Shown here: piece after piece, positions 32,259-45,100 of the stretch | Numbering within the stretch: position 1 is the stretch's first letter | How the letters are laid out: each line of letters begins with the position of its first letter | NCBI GenBank assembly: GCA_002270565.1 | Contig: NQMI01000013.1 | Location: forward strand, 124,001 to 188,000 | Reading direction: 5' to 3' | Source: Stenocarpella maydis | Taxonomy: Eukaryota; Ascomycota; Sordariomycetes; Diaporthales; Diaporthaceae | Length of the DNA: 64,000 nt | The notes under the pieces: generated by a model | Database searches by the model: none | What the model was told of the DNA's origin: nothing | Seen by the model: the letters and a program-made list of their open reading frames with translations, nothing else | Program-made: the position numbers and the translations under genes

Positions 32259-35200
32259 CTACTGCACAACCCAATTACCGCCTTTCCTACATTGCGTGAC
32301 CTGTGTTGCAGGAAGAGGCCATCCCAACCCCCCCTTGCCCTCCGCATTCAGTGAAGGGATGACCCAGACCTGTCGCACCTTGCCGCCCTCCTCCAATTTG
32401 ATCTCCTTGATGGGCTTCCCATACGAGATCAACGGTGTCCCCTTGGCCAGCGCCACTAGCTGTCTGCCAGTCACGTCGGTGAGCGTGTGCATCCTCGTGC
32501 GGCCACCAGACGCCTTCTGCAGGTGCGAGTAGACGACGTAGTCCGGGCACTCGTCCGGGCTGAGGTGGGCCATCGGGGATGAGGGGTGCAGGTAGACGGC
32601 CTTCTCGCTGGGCTCAGCTGTCGCCGATACGGCGAGCGGTGTCAGGGGCAGGTATGCCACGTCGATGGCCCTCCTGGGCTTCCGCCCCATGTCTAGCGGC
32701 GTGGGCGCCTTGTCGTTCCTGATGGCGACCTGGTCGACGAACCCGGCGGCCACCATCTGCTTCAGGAGGCTGACCTGCTTCTCGGACGGCTTGGGTAGCT
32801 TGGCCTGGAAGGAGAGGCCGGCGAACACCCCGATATTCGTCCGCAGGAGCTCGGTGATCTGCTGCCTGAGCTGCAGGATCTCCTTCAGAGTCTTGTACCG
32901 GACGAAGTGCGACTCGCACCACGCCTCGGTCGGTTCGTGCGCAAACTCCCCAACGACTTGCAGCAGCTTGATGGCGTCGGCCTTGTCATCTAGGAAGCAG
33001 AAGTTCTTGTGCACTGCGTTGTAAGCTCGCCGGGCATTGGCTTGGCGCGTCTCGGCTATCACGTCCGCGTTTGTGCGGATGCCTTCGTCGTCTTCCTTCG
33101 CGGCAAGCTGCGGGATTGCGTGTGATTCTGGCAGATAAACTTCGGCTGCGGAGAGACCAGCGACAAGCGCAATGGTATAATGAATACAGTCGGCCTGATG
33201 ACCGACGAGGAGAATACGACAGAAACGGGGTGATAAGGGGAAAATGGACATGGTTTTTCCGATTTGCGTCACCTGCCCGCTCTCTTTGATGGCGGACAGA
33301 TAATGCAAGAGCCTTTCTGCCTTGCGCAGGCTTTGCCTGTCCGGTGGCGTGGGGAATGGGAAGTTGACGACATTTGACAGATTCATAGCCTTGAGTTGAA
33401 GAACCACGCCCTCGATAGGCATTCGCAATAACTCTGGCTCGGCGAATTCCTGGAAGTCTCTCTCATACACAGCTGAGGAGTACAGCCTGTAGCAGTGACC
33501 TGGTCCTGTTCGACCTGCACGACCAGACCTCTGGCTTGCGCTGGCCTTGCTGATCCAGCCGACTTCAAAGCTCTGGACACCCGTAAGATGGTCGTACTTT
33601 CGCTCCTTTGACCGCCCGCAATCGAAGACATATCGTATGCCTGGGATAGTCAAACTGGTCTCGGCAACATTGGTGGCCAGAATAACCAAGCGGGAGCCAT
33701 CTGGAGGCGGCTCAAAAACAAGCATTTGCTCTTTTGTGGGTAGAAGCGAGTACAGAGGCAAGACGTGCATGCGCTTCGGGCCGGTTCCGGTTTCTCCCTC
33801 TTCTTCGGGGATCTCAAACTCGGCCTCATCATCCTCTTCCGCCTCGTCGCCGGAGACAAGGCCATCGTCATAATCCTGTACTTCGCGGTCGTCATCAACT
33901 CCAAAATCTATATCCTCTGCCTCTATCGAGGCCACATTCGCTGGCAGCCTGACCTTCGGACCAACCACAGAGTCCATTCCGGTGAAGGCCTTTTTGAGTT
34001 TCTTCCCAAGTTCAGTGATCTCATTTTGGCCAGTCATGAAAACAAGGATACCTCCTGGGGGCAGTTTCCTGTGGCCTCTGCTGATCTTCTTGAAAGCCTC
34101 CTCCACGTAGTCGTGGTGAGTCCTGCGTGAGAAGTGAACGGTAACAGGATATTGCCTTCCTTCAACCTCCAAGACGGGAGGGGGCGTCTTGAACAGGGTT
34201 GGATTCTGCGTCATATTCTCTATCCGCAGTGTAGCAGACATGATGACCAATTTCAACGGCTTAATCGTCGGGTCTTCCTGCGACAGCTCTGCGCGCAGCT
34301 TGACGACCCTGCTGAGCATACCAACCAGAATATCGGTGTTGACACTGCGTTCGTGAGCTTCGTCCACGATGATAGCGGAGTACTTCCTGAGGGCGATATC
34401 TTGAGCCACTTCTCGGAGCAGGACACCATCAGTCATGAACTTTATAGCCGTCTTTGGGTCGACCGTGCCCTCAAAACGGATCTGGTATGCAACTTTATCG
34501 GAGTGGTCCCCAAGCTCCTGGGCCACTCGTTTGGACATGCTGACAGCTGCCACCCTCCTGGGCTGGGTGACACCGATCAAGCCAGGGGTTGGGCCGTCGC
34601 GAGAACCATATCCTGCTTCGAAGAGAAACTGGGGGACCTGTGTGGTTTTCCCGGATCCAGTCGAGCCGCAAAGAACGACAATATCGCTGTCATGGATAGC
34701 CTCCATTATCCGCTGCTCCTCGGCCACAACGGGAAGCTTCAACCGGGACTCCTGGATGTCAGGAGACCTTGACACAGTAACACTGTAGGCTTTCCGATCC
34801 ACATTCTTTGTTGGTAGCAGCTCCCGGGGTAAAGGGTCTTCTTCGAGCGGCCGGGGCGTAAAGTTGGCAGGTTTCGATATGTCGAGGTCCTGCGCGATAG
34901 GCGTGTAACCCATGGCCTCATTCCGCTGCTGATGGGCCCACTGCTTGAAGGCCGAAGAGCGCTGTTTCCGTTTGGATTGCTCTGCCTCGTCGTCTGACTC
35001 CTCGTCTGACCCTTCCTCACTGCTATCATCGCTGCTCCCCTCGGAGCCTTCTGAGTCGTCTTCGGAGTCATCTTGTTCACTTGATTGGTCTGAGCCCTCG
35101 CTTTCGCTATTGCTGCCACTAGCTGACCCCTCTGACCCGCCATCAGAGCTGAAGCCGTTCCACGCATCATCGTCGGAATCTTCCTCGATTACCTCCAGTT

Positions 35201-35900
35201 CAGGAGGCTTGGATACGGTTATCTTGGACTTGACACCGCCCCTCTTTTGTCGCTTCGCGAGCTTGGGCCGTCCATCCTGACCGAGGTCCAATGGTCGTTT
35301 GAGACCAGAGCCCACACTAACCGCTGCGGGCTGAGGCGCGGCTGATGCGGTTTCCACCGGCACGGCTTCTGGTAACGGTGCTATTTTCGCAGGGAGTCCA
35401 TGCTCAGGTCCGTCGTCGTCAGCCTCGCCGTCGACCTCATCCTCGCCTTCGTCTGCTAAGGGCTGCCGCGCTTGGAACAGGATCGTCTCGTTGTCATCCT
35501 TGTTGATCCCCGCCCGTGTCTCCTTTAGTGCCCTTGCGAGGGCCTCACGTGTGGTCTCGCGGTTATGTCCGAGCAAGCGACTGCTTGCAAAGAGACTGGT
35601 GTCTACCCTCGTCTCAGCCAGTTTGGCGAGAAGCTCTCTGTTCTCATCCTTCTTGAGCTTGTTCTCGATGTATTTATCCAGGCGCTTGGACTTCTTGCTG
35701 CTGACCTTGACGCCTTGATTCCTCAGCTCCTCGCGCATATGGGCCTTGCGAGCCTCTTTCTCCCGGATTTGCTCCGGGAGGATCTCGTGCGCATTTGGGT
35801 TGTCCATTGTGGTGTCACCTTGGCCATGCTGGCGGCTGTTGCGTGACAGATTGCGGTGTTTCTGTTTTCGTGGCTTAGCCACATGCTTTTTTGCTGCCAT
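32259..35900 (-). CDS. ECM16: DHR1/ECM16-type DEAH-box RNA helicase (DHX37 family)
   Basis: Single exon, 1213 residues. After a basic N-terminus (MAAKKHVAKPRKQKHRN) and a long acidic Ser/Glu/Asp region (about 240-310) comes the DEAH helicase core. It has Walker A GSTGSGKTTQ with Lys418, motif II DEAH at 513-516, SATLRIENM, TNVAETSLTIPGI and the QRSGRAGRTGPG motif VI. Winged-helix, HA2 and OB-type regions follow, ending with GKPIKEIKLEEGGKVRQVWV. Dhr1 acts in the nucleolus on the small-subunit processome, where it removes U3 snoRNA from pre-18S rRNA, activated by Utp14. An acidic insert within RecA2 (about 665-710, DDDREVQDYDDGLVSGDEAE) is as expected for the family. It is divergent from the DUF3684 gene, 849 bp apart. 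Confidence 0.95.
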   Translation of the reverse strand: MAAKKHVAKPRKQKHRNLSRNSRQHGQGDTTMDNPNAHEILPEQIREKEARKAHMREELRNQGVKVSSKKSKRLDKYIENKLKKDENRELLAKLAETRVDTSLFASSRLLGHNRETTREALARALKETRAGINKDDNETILFQARQPLADEGEDEVDGEADDDGPEHGLPAKIAPLPEAVPVETASAAPQPAAVSVGSGLKRPLDLGQDGRPKLAKRQKRGGVKSKITVSKPPELEVIEEDSDDDAWNGFSSDGGSEGSASGSNSESEGSDQSSEQDDSEDDSEGSEGSSDDSSEEGSDEESDDEAEQSKRKQRSSAFKQWAHQQRNEAMGYTPIAQDLDISKPANFTPRPLEEDPLPRELLPTKNVDRKAYSVTVSRSPDIQESRLKLPVVAEEQRIMEAIHDSDIVVLCGSTGSGKTTQVPQFLFEAGYGSRDGPTPGLIGVTQPRRVAAVSMSKRVAQELGDHSDKVAYQIRFEGTVDPKTAIKFMTDGVLLREVAQDIALRKYSAIIVDEAHERSVNTDILVGMLSRVVKLRAELSQEDPTIKPLKLVIMSATLRIENMTQNPTLFKTPPPVLEVEGRQYPVTVHFSRRTHHDYVEEAFKKISRGHRKLPPGGILVFMTGQNEITELGKKLKKAFTGMDSVVGPKVRLPANVASIEAEDIDFGVDDDREVQDYDDGLVSGDEAEEDDEAEFEIPEEEGETGTGPKRMHVLPLYSLLPTKEQMLVFEPPPDGSRLVILATNVAETSLTIPGIRYVFDCGRSKERKYDHLTGVQSFEVGWISKASASQRSGRAGRTGPGHCYRLYSSAVYERDFQEFAEPELLRMPIEGVVLQLKAMNLSNVVNFPFPTPPDRQSLRKAERLLHYLSAIKESGQVTQIGKTMSIFPLSPRFCRILLVGHQADCIHYTIALVAGLSAAEVYLPESHAIPQLAAKEDDEGIRTNADVIAETRQANARRAYNAVHKNFCFLDDKADAIKLLQVVGEFAHEPTEAWCESHFVRYKTLKEILQLRQQITELLRTNIGVFAGLSFQAKLPKPSEKQVSLLKQMVAAGFVDQVAIRNDKAPTPLDMGRKPRRAIDVAYLPLTPLAVSATAEPSEKAVYLHPSSPMAHLSPDECPDYVVYSHLQKASGGRTRMHTLTDVTGRQLVALAKGTPLISYGKPIKEIKLEEGGKVRQVWVIPSLNAEGKGGLGWPLPATQVTQCRKGGNWVVQ

Positions 35901-36749
35901 ATTTGCGAGTGGTGTTGCTGGTGGAAGATGTCACATGGAAAAGCCCATGAATTCTCAGCGAGTCTGCTTCAGAGAGTTTTTTGTGGGTCCACATCGTTAC
36001 ATAGCGCTAGCAATACCGCACTGGTGGTACAAATGTACGGACCCATGCACCTCAGGTGATGTAGTATATGCACTTGAATACTTAGGTACCAATGGTAATT
36101 AGGTACCAAGGTAGGTAGTTTGGAGTGGGTTTAGGTGTTGGTCTACCAGGGCTTGCACGGGTAGAGGCCACTTCAGTCGGCAATGAAACCCTACCAAGGC
36201 ACATAGGGAGTAAGTACACATGTACATGGTTGCCCAGGTGGACCCGCACAGCCTCAGGCGGCAAGGCCAAGTACGTATCCTGTGGTATCTCCGCACACTA
36301 GCTTCAGACCCGTGGTGGCGGACCCTGGATTAGCAGCCCCTGGCCTATCGGCATTACATGACGCTTTGTGTCCGCACGCAACGGCGACATCTCACATACA
36401 GGACGAAACGCTTCTAATGACCTTGCTATTTATTCAAAAGACCAGAACACTCTTTGAAGACTAGATCTGCTTTCCGATTCTTCTCTTTCTTTCTTTTCTT
36501 GTTTCTGTCTTCTAATATAGCCCGGCCCTGTCCGTTGGGTGTTTTCATTCCCACTCTCTTCCCCCGACCCTGTCGCTGGCGTGAATGCAGGCCGCCTTTC
36601 GCAAAGCCGACAGTCGAAACTGGACCGTCTTTCGACACGAGTCTCGCACGACACTCCCTACCTGAGACTATATACCCCGTCATATCGCACAAACGCTGCA
36701 GTCATTGGGACCTGTTGCTGCCTAACAGGCACAGCCTGTCGTAGCCGTC
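35901..36749. promoter_or_regulatory. Divergent promoter of DHR1 and the DUF3684 gene
   Basis: 849 bases between divergent starts. It has several TTAGGTACC / TACCAAGGTAGGTAG words at about 36080-36116 and a T/C-rich leader (36475-36560) ahead of the DUF3684 gene. No gene is supportable. Confidence 0.55.
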
Positions 36750-39700
36750 ATGGACTACTCTAAGCTGCGAGCAACCGCCCTGACGGCTGGCGAAGACGAA
36801 GAGGCCGTTACCGTCGATACTAGGGCCTTGATCGACAAGGTGCTGGCGAGGTACTCTGGGGAATGGACTACGCTGCGGGAGCTTATCCAGAACGCCGCTG
36901 ATGCCCAGGCCACAACCGTCTCCATCATCTACGAGACTCTCCCCTCGACCACGACACCTCTCCCCGCCACACCAAGCCGATCCGAGCTTCTCAAGCACAC
37001 ATTAACGCAACATACGCTCCGCCGGCTAGTAGTCAAGAACAACGGCCAGCCATTTGCAAAGACAGACTGGGGCAGACTGAAGCGGATAGCCGAGGGTAAC
37101 CCGGATGAGACCAAGATCGGCGCCTTTGGAGTAGGCTTCTACAGTGTCTTCGCTGATTGCGAGGACCCTTTTGTCAGCTCTGGAAATGAGGCAATGGCTT
37201 TCTACTGGAAGGGAAACGCTCTCTTCACCCGGAAACTGGTCCTGCCACCGGAACAGTCCACCAAGGATACTGCTTTTGTCCTCGATTACCGAAATACCAC
37301 AACACCAGTTCCCAACCTTCTATCCATCAGCCAGTTCCTCGCAACTAGCTTGACTTTCGTCGCGCTGCAGAGCATCGAATTCTGGATCGATGACTACAAG
37401 GTCCTGTCATTACACAAGAAGACCGCGCCGAGCGTTAACGTGCCGATTCCAAGGGATCTGGAGACCAAGACACGGGATGGGCTCATGAGACTGGCGGTAG
37501 TCGACCGCACGAGCGCGCAAATAGATGCGTCCTTCATGGGGGCTATCGGCTGGAAACCAGTAGCCGCAACAAACGCGTCCAACGATAACTCCGGCGCTTC
37601 GGATGTTCCCACCATCAGGAGCTTCTTCTCAAGGCTAGCTTCCTCCGCCGCGCAAGCCAGCCGAAGCAAGGCCGCCAAAGAAGAAGAAGCTCTGCAGCAG
37701 GCCATCTCCGAGGATATCACTGCCGAATCGTCCTCAAGTATATTCCTCCAGGTCACCACCGGGTCGATACAGACCAAGGTCTCTGCCTCATTTGCTGCTG
37801 AGTTGGAGCGGGCTACAAAGAAGCCCCCGCCTAAGATGACGAAGCTGGCCATACTTACATCGTCGTATGATGAGACGCTTGCTTCGGAGAATTCATCTAG
37901 TTCAGTCCCGGCTGCCAAGGCTGCTGATGTGTTTGCGTCGGTGCTACCGAACAAGAAGCCTGGGGGCAGAATCTTTATTGGATTTCCTACAACGCAGACC
38001 ACAGGAGCTGGTATGCATATCTCGGCGCCATCTGTCATCCCCACGGTAGAACGTGAGGCAATAGACCTGAATGCCCGTTGGGTCAGAAACTGGAATATCG
38101 AGATGCTCCGCGTGGCTGGCATCATGACACGCTTGGCATTTGCCAACGAGATGTCGGATCTGGAGCTGAAGCTCCGGAGGGTCATAGATGCAAGGGCCAA
38201 GGGAGCCCAGCCAACAAACGACGAGGTCGCGAAACTTGTCCCCGAAGCATTGCACATTTTGAGAACGTATACGTTCCAGGACTCAACCCCTAGTGCGAAT
38301 GTAGGGCAGATCATCGAGGAGTCATTCTGGTTCGCCTTCCAGAAGGCATCGATTGAGGTCTTTTCAAGTCGTGGAGTCTTGCCATCTACCAAGGTCCGCG
38401 TCGGTTCTGACGAGCTGGCAAAGTTCGTCAACGGTATTCCAGTGGTACTGGAAGAGATGAAAGACTCGACTTTCATGAGAAAGCTCGAAGACTTTGGTCT
38501 GATCCAACGGATCACCGCGGATGACATTCGTCAGGAGCTGGAAGCGAAAGCGTTAAATAAGGACCAATTAATACACTTCATCAGCTGGGCTAGCAAGAAG
38601 GCGGCCAGCGGAGAATTGGATCCTGGCAGCAGGTCCCGTCTCTTTGATGTGACTGTCGCAACCATTGGGGATGGCGATAATTCGGGCGGAATCATCGCCT
38701 TGAGCTCTGTCACGAACTATCTCAGCAGCAACAAGATCCCTCCAAGCTTGCCGATACCTCCGACAACAATCCCTTTTGCCTTCACGAACCATCTCACCGA
38801 ACCTCAGCTCCAGGCCCTGGGCTGGGATCGGCTGGAAATCGTTCCTTGGCTGCGATTCCTGATAGAGACGGCACCTGCCCGTGCTGACGAAGAGAACATC
38901 ACGAAGTCAGCCAAGTTCGCTGTGTCGGTCTTGACAGTTTTGTCGAAAAACTGGGACAACTTGAGTTTAGGCTCAAAGAGCACTATTACGTCTTTGCTTC
39001 ACGGAATCACGGTGATGCCGACGAAGATGGGAATGAAGAAGCCAGCTGAGTCCTTCTTCCCGTCAGTGAAGCTGTTCGACGACCTGCCTACGATAGAAGG
39101 TTGCCAGACTCTCAAAGAGAAATTCTTGTCTGCCTTAGGTGTACGGAGGACACTTGATCTGGATACCATTTTCTCTCGGCTGCTAAATCCTTCTGGGGAG
39201 ACGGCCCACAAGCCATGGAGTCATATGGAGCTTATCAAGTACCTGGCTTCTGTAACAGACGACATTCCTGCAGACGACAAGAAGAAGTTGAAGGACTCGA
39301 AGATCTGCCCTGCAGAAGCTGGGCCACCAGGCATGGAACCTACCCAGGGCACCAAGGAGCTTTACAAGCTTTCCGAACTCTTCGAGCCAAAATCGGATCT
39401 TCGGGCCCTAGGGCTACCGCTTCTGCAATGGCCGGGCCCCCCAGGAAGCTTCAGGGCTAGTTCCAAGGAGGGTAAATTTCTCTACAGCCTAGGATTACGC
39501 CCATATCCCTCTGTGCTGGAGCTCGTGGAAATGATGGCCTCGGCCGACCCGTCGCTGAGAGAGAAGGCAAGGAATTACTTCATCGCGAATCATCAGATCA
39601 ACGGCTACGTTTCTTCCAACATTGCGAACACCAATAAGGCCATCCTTCCACTGCAAGGGAATGCAAAGCAGCTTGTGCCACCGTCTGCTTGCTACACCAA

Positions 39701-42109
39701 TGAGTCGGCTTCTGTACTGGGTTTCAATATCCTAGCCAGAGACCTCCACCAGCATGCGAACAAGTTTGGAGCTCCTCGTGATCCCCCAATGGAGAACTGT
39801 ATTTATCGGCTTATTACCACGCCACCACAGTACCACGATTCCGCAATCACCCTGTTTGAGTACTTCACTGCCCGGATGAACGAATTGTCTGAGAGCCAAT
39901 TAGCTAAGCTGAGGGTGGCTCCAATTGTACCTGTCGTTCGCAAGAGACAGCATGATGGGCCATCTGGGGAGAAGGCCCATGCTCAGAACATGAAGCTTGT
40001 GACTCCTCAGGGTGTATATCTTGGCTCGTCGTCAACTTACGGGGAAATTTTCGATTTCGTCGATTTCGGACGCACAGCAAACGCGTTCCTGCTTAAATGC
40101 GGCGCAAAGCTAGAACCAACCAAGGTGAGATTTGAGCACAGTGTCAATTTCACGATACAATTACTAATGCCATGTAGCACGAAATCGCGACGTTTGCTTG
40201 CAGCGAGCCTGTTCGTCTGTGGACCACGGTGCAGACGTCCGAGAAATACCTAGATGTTTTGAGGTCGCTTGCAATCGACTTGCCAACGCTCAAGAGGGAC
40301 AAAGATCTTTACAGGAGAATGAAAACTGAAAAATGGCTCTTGGCATTCAAGGATGTCCCGTCCTCCAAGAGCCAGGGGACGGACGACGATGAGTACAACG
40401 AACCCATCCGTCATGCTCAGCTTGCCGCACCAGGCGAAATCGTCATTTCGGACGATTTCTACAGCTTTCGACTGTTCAAGGAACACTTGCTTTCAGCTCC
40501 TGAAGATGACACTCTAGAGGCCTTCTACCTCTCTTTGGGCTCTCCAACAATCAGCAGCTTGGTTCAGGAAGACGCGCGTGTTGGAAGATCGATGCCATCT
40601 CAAGCGGGTGCCGAATGGCTGCGGAAACATATCCTTGAGAGGACGAAGTTGTTCCTCCACGAGTACCGGAATATCCGCAGGGATACAATCAAGCATGATG
40701 CCAAGTGGCTGGACAAGAGCCTTCACGTCGAAGTTGTTCAAAACGTGCAACTGAGGCGCACGTTGCGGGGTCAAGCCCAGTCGCATACAGAGAAACGGTC
40801 AGCGATGGCCATGCGAACCGCGACGGGGCAGACACTGTACATCTCTGCTGATCAAAAGGAACCGGACATGTACCAGGTGGGCCAAGCCGTCTGTTCACTC
40901 ATTCTCACACGCCACAACCAACAGTCATACTTCTTTTTCGAGCCATTCCTCAAGCTTGGTCTGCTAGACCTGAAAGCTCGAGGTTATAATGTCGACAGGA
41001 TACTGCGTGCGAAGGCGGAGGAGTTACGAATGGTCGAAGAGGAACGACGCAAGGCTCTGGAGGCCGAGGAGCAGAAGATCAAAGAGAGACAGGCTGAGTG
41101 GGCTCGCCAGAGCAAAGCTGAAACCGAAGCTGAAAGCAATCAACGTCCCCGCACACCGGCGGAGCCCTCGTCCAAGATGCCAGGCGCATTTGATTCTCCC
41201 GAAGATCTGCCTCAGCTCCCAGCACCACCTCCAAGTCAACAAGACAGGCGCAGCAGGGGTTTCTTCTCCAACTTCACCCGTAAACTCGGGCTGGACAAGA
41301 ACGAGACGGCCGAAGAGCAGCTGGACAAGCTGCTCAGCAATCCGCAGTCGGAGGTCAAGCCCGCCCCTCCAGCACCTCAGACTCAGGGCCCCGGAAACAG
41401 CGGTCGAGTGACAAACCCAGCCGTCGTGCAGAATAATTTGTTGCAGGCCATCCGCTCTACAAGGCCACACGACTCGTCCTCTGTGTTCAACCCACCGCAG
41501 ACGCAAGAGGTCAAGGAACAGGCGACATATTGCGACAGCAAGCCGGCCCAGAACATTGTCTTTGCGGCACAAGCGCCGCGTGGCATGAAGGTGTACCTTT
41601 CCAGGGAGCTCTCGACAGATCAGATGAGCTTCTTGACTGCCAACAGGGATGCCATCTCGACTTTCGAATCTCTCCTGCGTGAAGTCGCGGACGTGTACGG
41701 CGTCTCTCCTACAGCAATGCAGATGCATTTCGACGAGGACGGCCCCTGCATTGCGTTCAACCTGAACGGCAGTATCTTCTGCAACCTTCGGTACTTCAAG
41801 CAGCTACACTACGAGAAGATGAAGGCTTCGGGTGCCTCGGGGTCGGCGACCAAGGCTGAAGCTGGGATCTGGTGGTTTGTCGTCGTCGCTCACGAGCTGG
41901 CCCACAACCTCGTCGGGCCGCATGACGCAAATCACAGCTATTACACCGAATCCTTCATCCAGGAATACTTCACCAAAATGATGTCACGGGCTTTGTCATG
42001 GACTCAGGCGCCAGGCAACGGGAGTCAGCGAGAAAACCCGGGCACAAGCAGCGGGGCTCAGGCTGGGCAGCTAGTACCACCGCCTCCGCCATACAGTCAG
42101 ATGAATTAA
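36750..42109 (+). CDS. DUF3684 protein: Hsp90-type ATPase with C-terminal HExxHxxxxxH motif
   Basis: Two exons, 36750..40124 and 40178..42109, with a 53-bp intron (donor GTGAGA, branch TACTAATG, acceptor TGTAG, phase 0) give 1768 residues. The N-terminus is a GHKL (Hsp90/sacsin-like) ATPase: ELIQNAADA with Asn48, then KIGAFGVGFYSVF at about 122-134. A long middle region without known domains follows. Next come a Lys/Glu-rich coiled coil (about 1410-1445, EEERRKALEAEEQKIKERQ) and a Pro-rich disordered linker. The last ~90 residues contain WWFVVVAHELAHNLVGPHDA, that is His1697-Glu-x-x-His1701 with His1707 at metzincin spacing, then NHSYYTESFIQEYF. The family is fungus-wide and uncharacterised. 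A chaperone-linked zinc peptidase is an inference from the motifs. Confidence 0.88.
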
Positions 42110-45100
42110 TCATCCCGAGATAGGCTGCCTGCTGAGTCTTGGATGCTGTCATGACCTTTGCCGAGAGCATCCCAGGACTTCTGACCTGTACATACAGGGA
42201 GCTACTTGGGATCAAGAGGGATGCTCTGTGGTCTAGGCGAGGGGTTGCGGAGAGCCTGGGAGGCCACAAGATAGGACTCGGAACGCGTAAGGACGAGACC
42301 CGAGTCGTTGGCCGGGGCCGTGTGGAGATTTCAGGAGCACACGCGCTAGAGGGAGCATTCAGCACGGCGTTGATGAAACATTTGGTGGAAGGGTTGGGGC
42401 GTTGGAATTTAAGGCTTGGTGTTCAATTTCGTACCTGCATCCAGACAGAAGCAAGAAGACATGGGGGCCACCTCATGGCGGGCCTTTGGGCTCACAGCAT
42501 ACATGGCACTACATTAGATTAGACAAACAAATCTGTAACAGGGCAGAAGGCCACTCAGCTTCCGAGAAAGGCGTCTGGCCACCCTCTCGATTAACTTGGA
42601 TTAAGGACCTGTCAGGTTCGTGGCCACGTGGGGTGTGACGTGAGGCATTCCGCCGTGGGTAACATTGGCGTGATCGACCAATTTGCTCCCGCTGTTGGAC
42701 AAGGCCTCGTCCGTAGGCCCCTGGGCTGGAGGTGGTGTGCTCTACTTGGAATTTCAAGCCTCATCTTGGTTTTTTTGGTTTTTTTTGGGGGGTTTTTTTT
42801 TGTGTGTCTCTTCTTCCAAATGCGACGGAAAGGAGAAAAGGGGCTGAGGGAGCGAGAGTCGGAGGAGCAGCAGCAGCCGGCCGGAGTGGCCGCGGGGAAG
42901 GATTCTTGAGCTGGTTTGGCTTGTGTTGGGTTTGCGGTCCGCCCCTGAGGAATGTGTCTCTGCCACTCTGTAACAAGCCACTGGAGAGAGACAAGAAATC
43001 AGCCTCACCTCACCTCAGCTGAGACCACCACCCTTTCTCCTCTTAGTCCTCGCTGCGGCTCTTTGCTCAGATCTTGGCCGTCGTGAGCCTTATTTATTTA
43101 TTTGTTTATATTTCATTTTGTTTTTGAAAAAAATCCCTGCCTCTCCCGCTTCATTTGTGATGCTTGGTTAATTTTCGAGAGGCGGTGGGCGTTCGAGTTT
43201 ACCGTCGGGGACATTGGCGCTTAGACTGAATGTGCCTATTCCAGTTGATCCGTCTGTCGCTCCAGCAAAGGCCCCGTCAAAGCACCCGAGACAGAGTTAT
43301 TGGTGGTACTTTTGTGTGTTTTGTTTTCAAGAATAGTTTGTTGTTGATGCATGTATCTTTTTTTCCTCCCTCCCCCTCTACCCTCCCCTGGTTGTTTTCT
43401 TTTGTCTCTTCCCCCCTCCCACCCATCTCTCGTACTCTTATTCCTTCCTCTTTCTCTCACCCCTTCCCAGTCCCTGCCGGCTTTGCTTTTCCAGTACCTC
43501 TTTCGGACGCCGGCAGGTATAACCGTTATGTGGCGCTGTAGTCTGGAGTCTATTGATCACGATAGCGAAGAAGCAGGGCGGCGATCCTCCTCTCGCTCAT
43601 CAAGTTTTTGCTGCCCTTGGTGCGACGCCGGCTGCACATATCCATGTTACCAGAAGGGCCCCCCAAGTGACATCCGTTGTTCCTGTGCCTGTCAAGCCAT
43701 CAATCACACCCTCCCCATGCACCCTGCGCAGGCCGCGAGCCTCCTTTGGCGAAGGAAGAGGGCCATGTCACCCTTCTGGTTCCTGTCATGGTTCTGTTGG
43801 GGGGGGGTCGCACAAGCTGACAAGAAGAAAAAAAAATGGATCTCCGCGTGGGTTGATTCTTTTTGCTGCGACTTTGACTTGACAGACGATTTTCTTGGTG
43901 TCCGTTTTCTCACCTCACCTCACCTCACCTCAACCTCCTAACTGTTCCTTTTCTCACGTCCCTTGTCGCCCTCGCCCTGACTGGCGTCATTTCCACAAAA
44001 CAGAGTTCGCAGGCCGTGCGATGGCCGTCCAATCCGGCTGCCCGCCGCTGAGACATGCGTAGCTGTCAGCCCTGCCTCGCATTTGCGCCCTGGGCCGGAA
44101 GCGTAGAAAGCTGCAGCATCGCGTTGCTGGGCACGGGCGGAGCAGGGCAGAGGTGCCCCGGCCAGGGGGTGCAGAACATCCGGACGGGCAGTTGGTGGTG
44201 CAGCATCCGTTGGGTTGACGGGCAGGGAGAGAGAAGAAGAAGGGAGAGCATGGGATGGAGCACATCTACGTCAACGACCTGAGGAGCCATCGAGGATGAA
44301 TGATTAGACGGCCGGCCCCTGACAGCATGCGCCTGGGACACGACAGGATGGATACCTGATGATATGGGCCGATGTCGTGGCGGTCTGCCCACACGCGTGC
44401 GCGTCAACTTGACACATCGACATCAAGGTTACAGTAGCACAAAGGCCCGTGGAAGCAGGCACCACGGTCCCACCGTTGTTGATCCACGGGCCCCATCCCC
44501 CATCCCCCATCCACCCAGCCGGCTTGCTCGTGGGGGTCGGGTCGATGCCTGAGAGGGGGGGGGGACGATGATGGGAAATGATGAGTAGCTTCTTTTCTTT
44601 CTCTCTTTCCTTGCTTCCTTCTTTCTTCCTTGCCGCGCTGGTACCCGCCGTGCTCGAGACCCCCTTGGATCATCGTGGATCGACCACCGACATCCCTTCC
44701 GTCCCTGCCGTTGCATCCACACTAACGGGCCCAGGCCCACAAGTCAACGGCATGACGGGAGGTCGGACCTCTGCTTTCAATGGACCCACTCCTCCGAGTG
44801 GTCGACGAACATGCCGATTTTAAGATTGAGCCAACATTCCCTAGCCCAGTCGATGTGGGCTATTCCGTAAAAGGCGGCCAGAGTTCGGTGTTGGCGGAGG
44901 ACTCCCATCACGGGCGCGAGTGGTCTCCATCGTGCTGAGACGAAACGACTCGAGCCTTGTGAATGCGGGGCGATGAGCAGACTAACAGCCGATTCCAACA
45001 GCATGGCATGGCGTGGGCATGGCATCGAGATGGCTAGACGATCCGACTGACTGGCTAACAACTGTCGGCTAAGCTTCCACTGGTAAGCGACTACGGGCGT

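Noticed and set aside
43351..43941. Long plus-strand frame following a pyrimidine-rich leader
   Set aside because: Translation is low-complexity (poly-Pro/Leu/Ser) and then random with Cys and Trp clusters; no splice-supported continuation.
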